This document shows, in pieces, positions 6,591 through 7,249 of a stretch of 7,249 bases of DNA. The stretch spans positions 1-7,249 of the forward strand of contig SKHA01000235.1 of NCBI GenBank assembly GCA_007117185.1, in the 5' to 3' direction. The position numbers were made by a program, and so were the translations under genes. Positions within the stretch are counted from its first letter, which is position 1. Each line of letters opens with the position of its first letter. The notes under the pieces were generated by a model. It saw nothing but the letters and a program-made list of their open reading frames with translations. It had not been told where the DNA came from and did no database searches. The stretch is from Spirochaeta sp. (GTDB taxonomy: Bacteria; Spirochaetota; Spirochaetia; DSM-27196; Alkalispirochaetaceae).

Positions 6591-6596
6591 GCCCGG

Positions 6597-6625
6597 TAGC
6601 CACCCGCGGGCTGCGGGATTACACT
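6597..6625 (+). promoter_or_regulatory. Candidate promoter for the DUF1349 gene
   Basis: TAGCCA (6597-6602, four of six to TTGACA) and TACACT (6620-6625, four of six to TATAAT) are separated by 17 bases. They lie directly after the terminator, where a new promoter is needed. Seven bases separate the -10 from the ATG at 6633, so the transcript would start at the initiation codon or one base before it. Inference from sequence. Confidence 0.35.
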
Positions 6626-6632
6626 CGCCACC

Positions 6633-7249
6633 ATGAAGCCTGATTTTACCCGCGCCACGTGGCACAACGAGCCGGCAATCCACACCGTAACCGATTCGGA
6701 CGTACGCATCACCACCGATCCCGGCACCGACTTCTGGCAGCGCACCTATTACGGGTTTCGCAACACCAACGCCCACACCCTGCTGTGGGACGAGGGGAAA
6801 AACATCACCCTCACGGTACGCGTTCAGTTCGACTACCGATCCCTGTTTGATCAATGCGGCGTGGCGGTGTACCTCAGCGACGACTGCTGGTTCAAGGCTT
6901 CCATCGAGTACCATGACGCAAAGTTCTCGCGGCTTGGGAGCGTGGTCACCAACCACGGTCACTCCGACTGGGCAACCGTGGACATCCCATCGTGCAATCA
7001 GATCTGGTACCGGCTCAGCCGCCGCGGCCCGGACTTTCTGATCGAGTCCTCGTTCACCGGCGAAGATTTTGCTCAGATGCGCATCTTTCACCTTGCGGCG
7101 CTGGGCGAAACGACGCCGGAGATGGGCCATGAAGATCCCCCGGGCCCACCGTCCGTCCCGGCGCCGGTGGGGTTCTACGCCTGCAGCCCGCTGGAATCGT
7201 CGTTCACCGCCGTCTTCGATCGATTCACCCTGGAGCCAACCCGCTGGGC
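6633..7249 (+). CDS. DUF1349 domain protein (concanavalin A-like), 3' end outside window
   Basis: The first 205 codons are open to the right edge. The sequence follows the DUF1349 family from end to end: DFWQRTYYGF (about 33-42), a FDQCGVAVYLSDDCWFKAS block (about 73-91), EYHDAKFSRLGSVVTNHGHSDW (about 93-114), WYRLSRRGPDFLIESSF, QMRIFHL and FYACSP. The family is predicted to adopt a concanavalin-like beta-sandwich and includes the yeast enolase regulator Ree1; no enzyme activity is established. No signal peptide is seen, so it is probably cytoplasmic. A proline-rich insert (about GETTPEMGHEDPPGPPSVPA) lies between the IFHL and FYACSP blocks. Since the sequence already reaches the final conserved region (FDRFTLEPTRW), only a few residues should be missing. 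The ATG at 6633 has no clear Shine-Dalgarno site. No neighbour indicates its role. Confidence 0.9.
   Translation, partial: MKPDFTRATWHNEPAIHTVTDSDVRITTDPGTDFWQRTYYGFRNTNAHTLLWDEGKNITLTVRVQFDYRSLFDQCGVAVYLSDDCWFKASIEYHDAKFSRLGSVVTNHGHSDWATVDIPSCNQIWYRLSRRGPDFLIESSFTGEDFAQMRIFHLAALGETTPEMGHEDPPGPPSVPAPVGFYACSPLESSFTAVFDRFTLEPTRW

Noticed and set aside
6603..6617. Hairpin CCCGC/GCGGG as a second terminator or operator
   Set aside because: Only five pairs, no T run, and lies within a very G+C-rich segment where such pairing is expected by chance.
6626..6636. GCCACCATG, resembling a eukaryotic Kozak sequence
   Set aside because: The surroundings are bacterial, with operons, lipoboxes and an intrinsic terminator; the match is taken as chance.
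5867..7130. Minus-strand open frames across the symporter end, terminator and DUF1349 gene
   Set aside because: They run through the terminator hairpin and are mirrors of two well-supported plus-strand genes; typical open frames of high G+C DNA.
1..7249. CRISPR arrays, tRNA or rRNA genes, insertion sequences, toxin or defence genes
   Set aside because: No regularly spaced repeats, RNA gene signatures, transposase motifs or terminal inverted repeats were seen, and nearly all bases belong to recognised genes.

Overview
The window is about 60% or more G+C and densely coded, with genes on both strands. It carries the 3' end of a gene for an archaeal-type (aspartate/asparagine) aspartyl-tRNA synthetase, two lipoproteins with short relaxed-looking lipoboxes, a CBS/DRTGG-type manganese pyrophosphatase and an AGCS sodium symporter. 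This fits a Gram-negative-like bacterium such as a free-living spirochaete. The taxon is inferred from gene content and style only; no rRNA or other marker is present.

Layout. At 1-1713 (+) is a tightly coupled run: aspS 3' end, a phosphodiester-glycosidase-like lipoprotein, and a MarC-family membrane protein, joined by 4-base GTGA and ATGA overlaps. At 1726-3006 (+) is a lipoprotein GH3 enzyme of the NagZ type, probably with its own extended -10 promoter in the marC stop codon region. It meets head-on a two-gene minus-strand operon (5036 down to 2950) of a DUF302 protein and a long family II inorganic pyrophosphatase, coupled by GTGA. The 3' ends of the GH3 gene and the pyrophosphatase gene overlap by 57 bases. 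A 110-base divergent intergenic region then leads to an AGCS sodium:amino-acid symporter (5147-6520, +), followed by a strong intrinsic terminator. The window ends inside a DUF1349 gene (6633 onward, +).

Function. The left half joins translation (AspRS) to envelope functions: two predicted lipid-anchored sugar-cleaving proteins and a membrane protein of unknown role, which may act on cell-wall or exported glycans. The middle operon encodes a pyrophosphatase whose inserted CBS domains should let it sense adenine nucleotides. The right half is amino-acid uptake plus a concanavalin-like DUF1349 protein. I found no CRISPR array, tRNA, rRNA, insertion sequence or clearly novel defence or mobile system. 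The region looks like ordinary chromosome with a few unusual architectural details, reported as findings.
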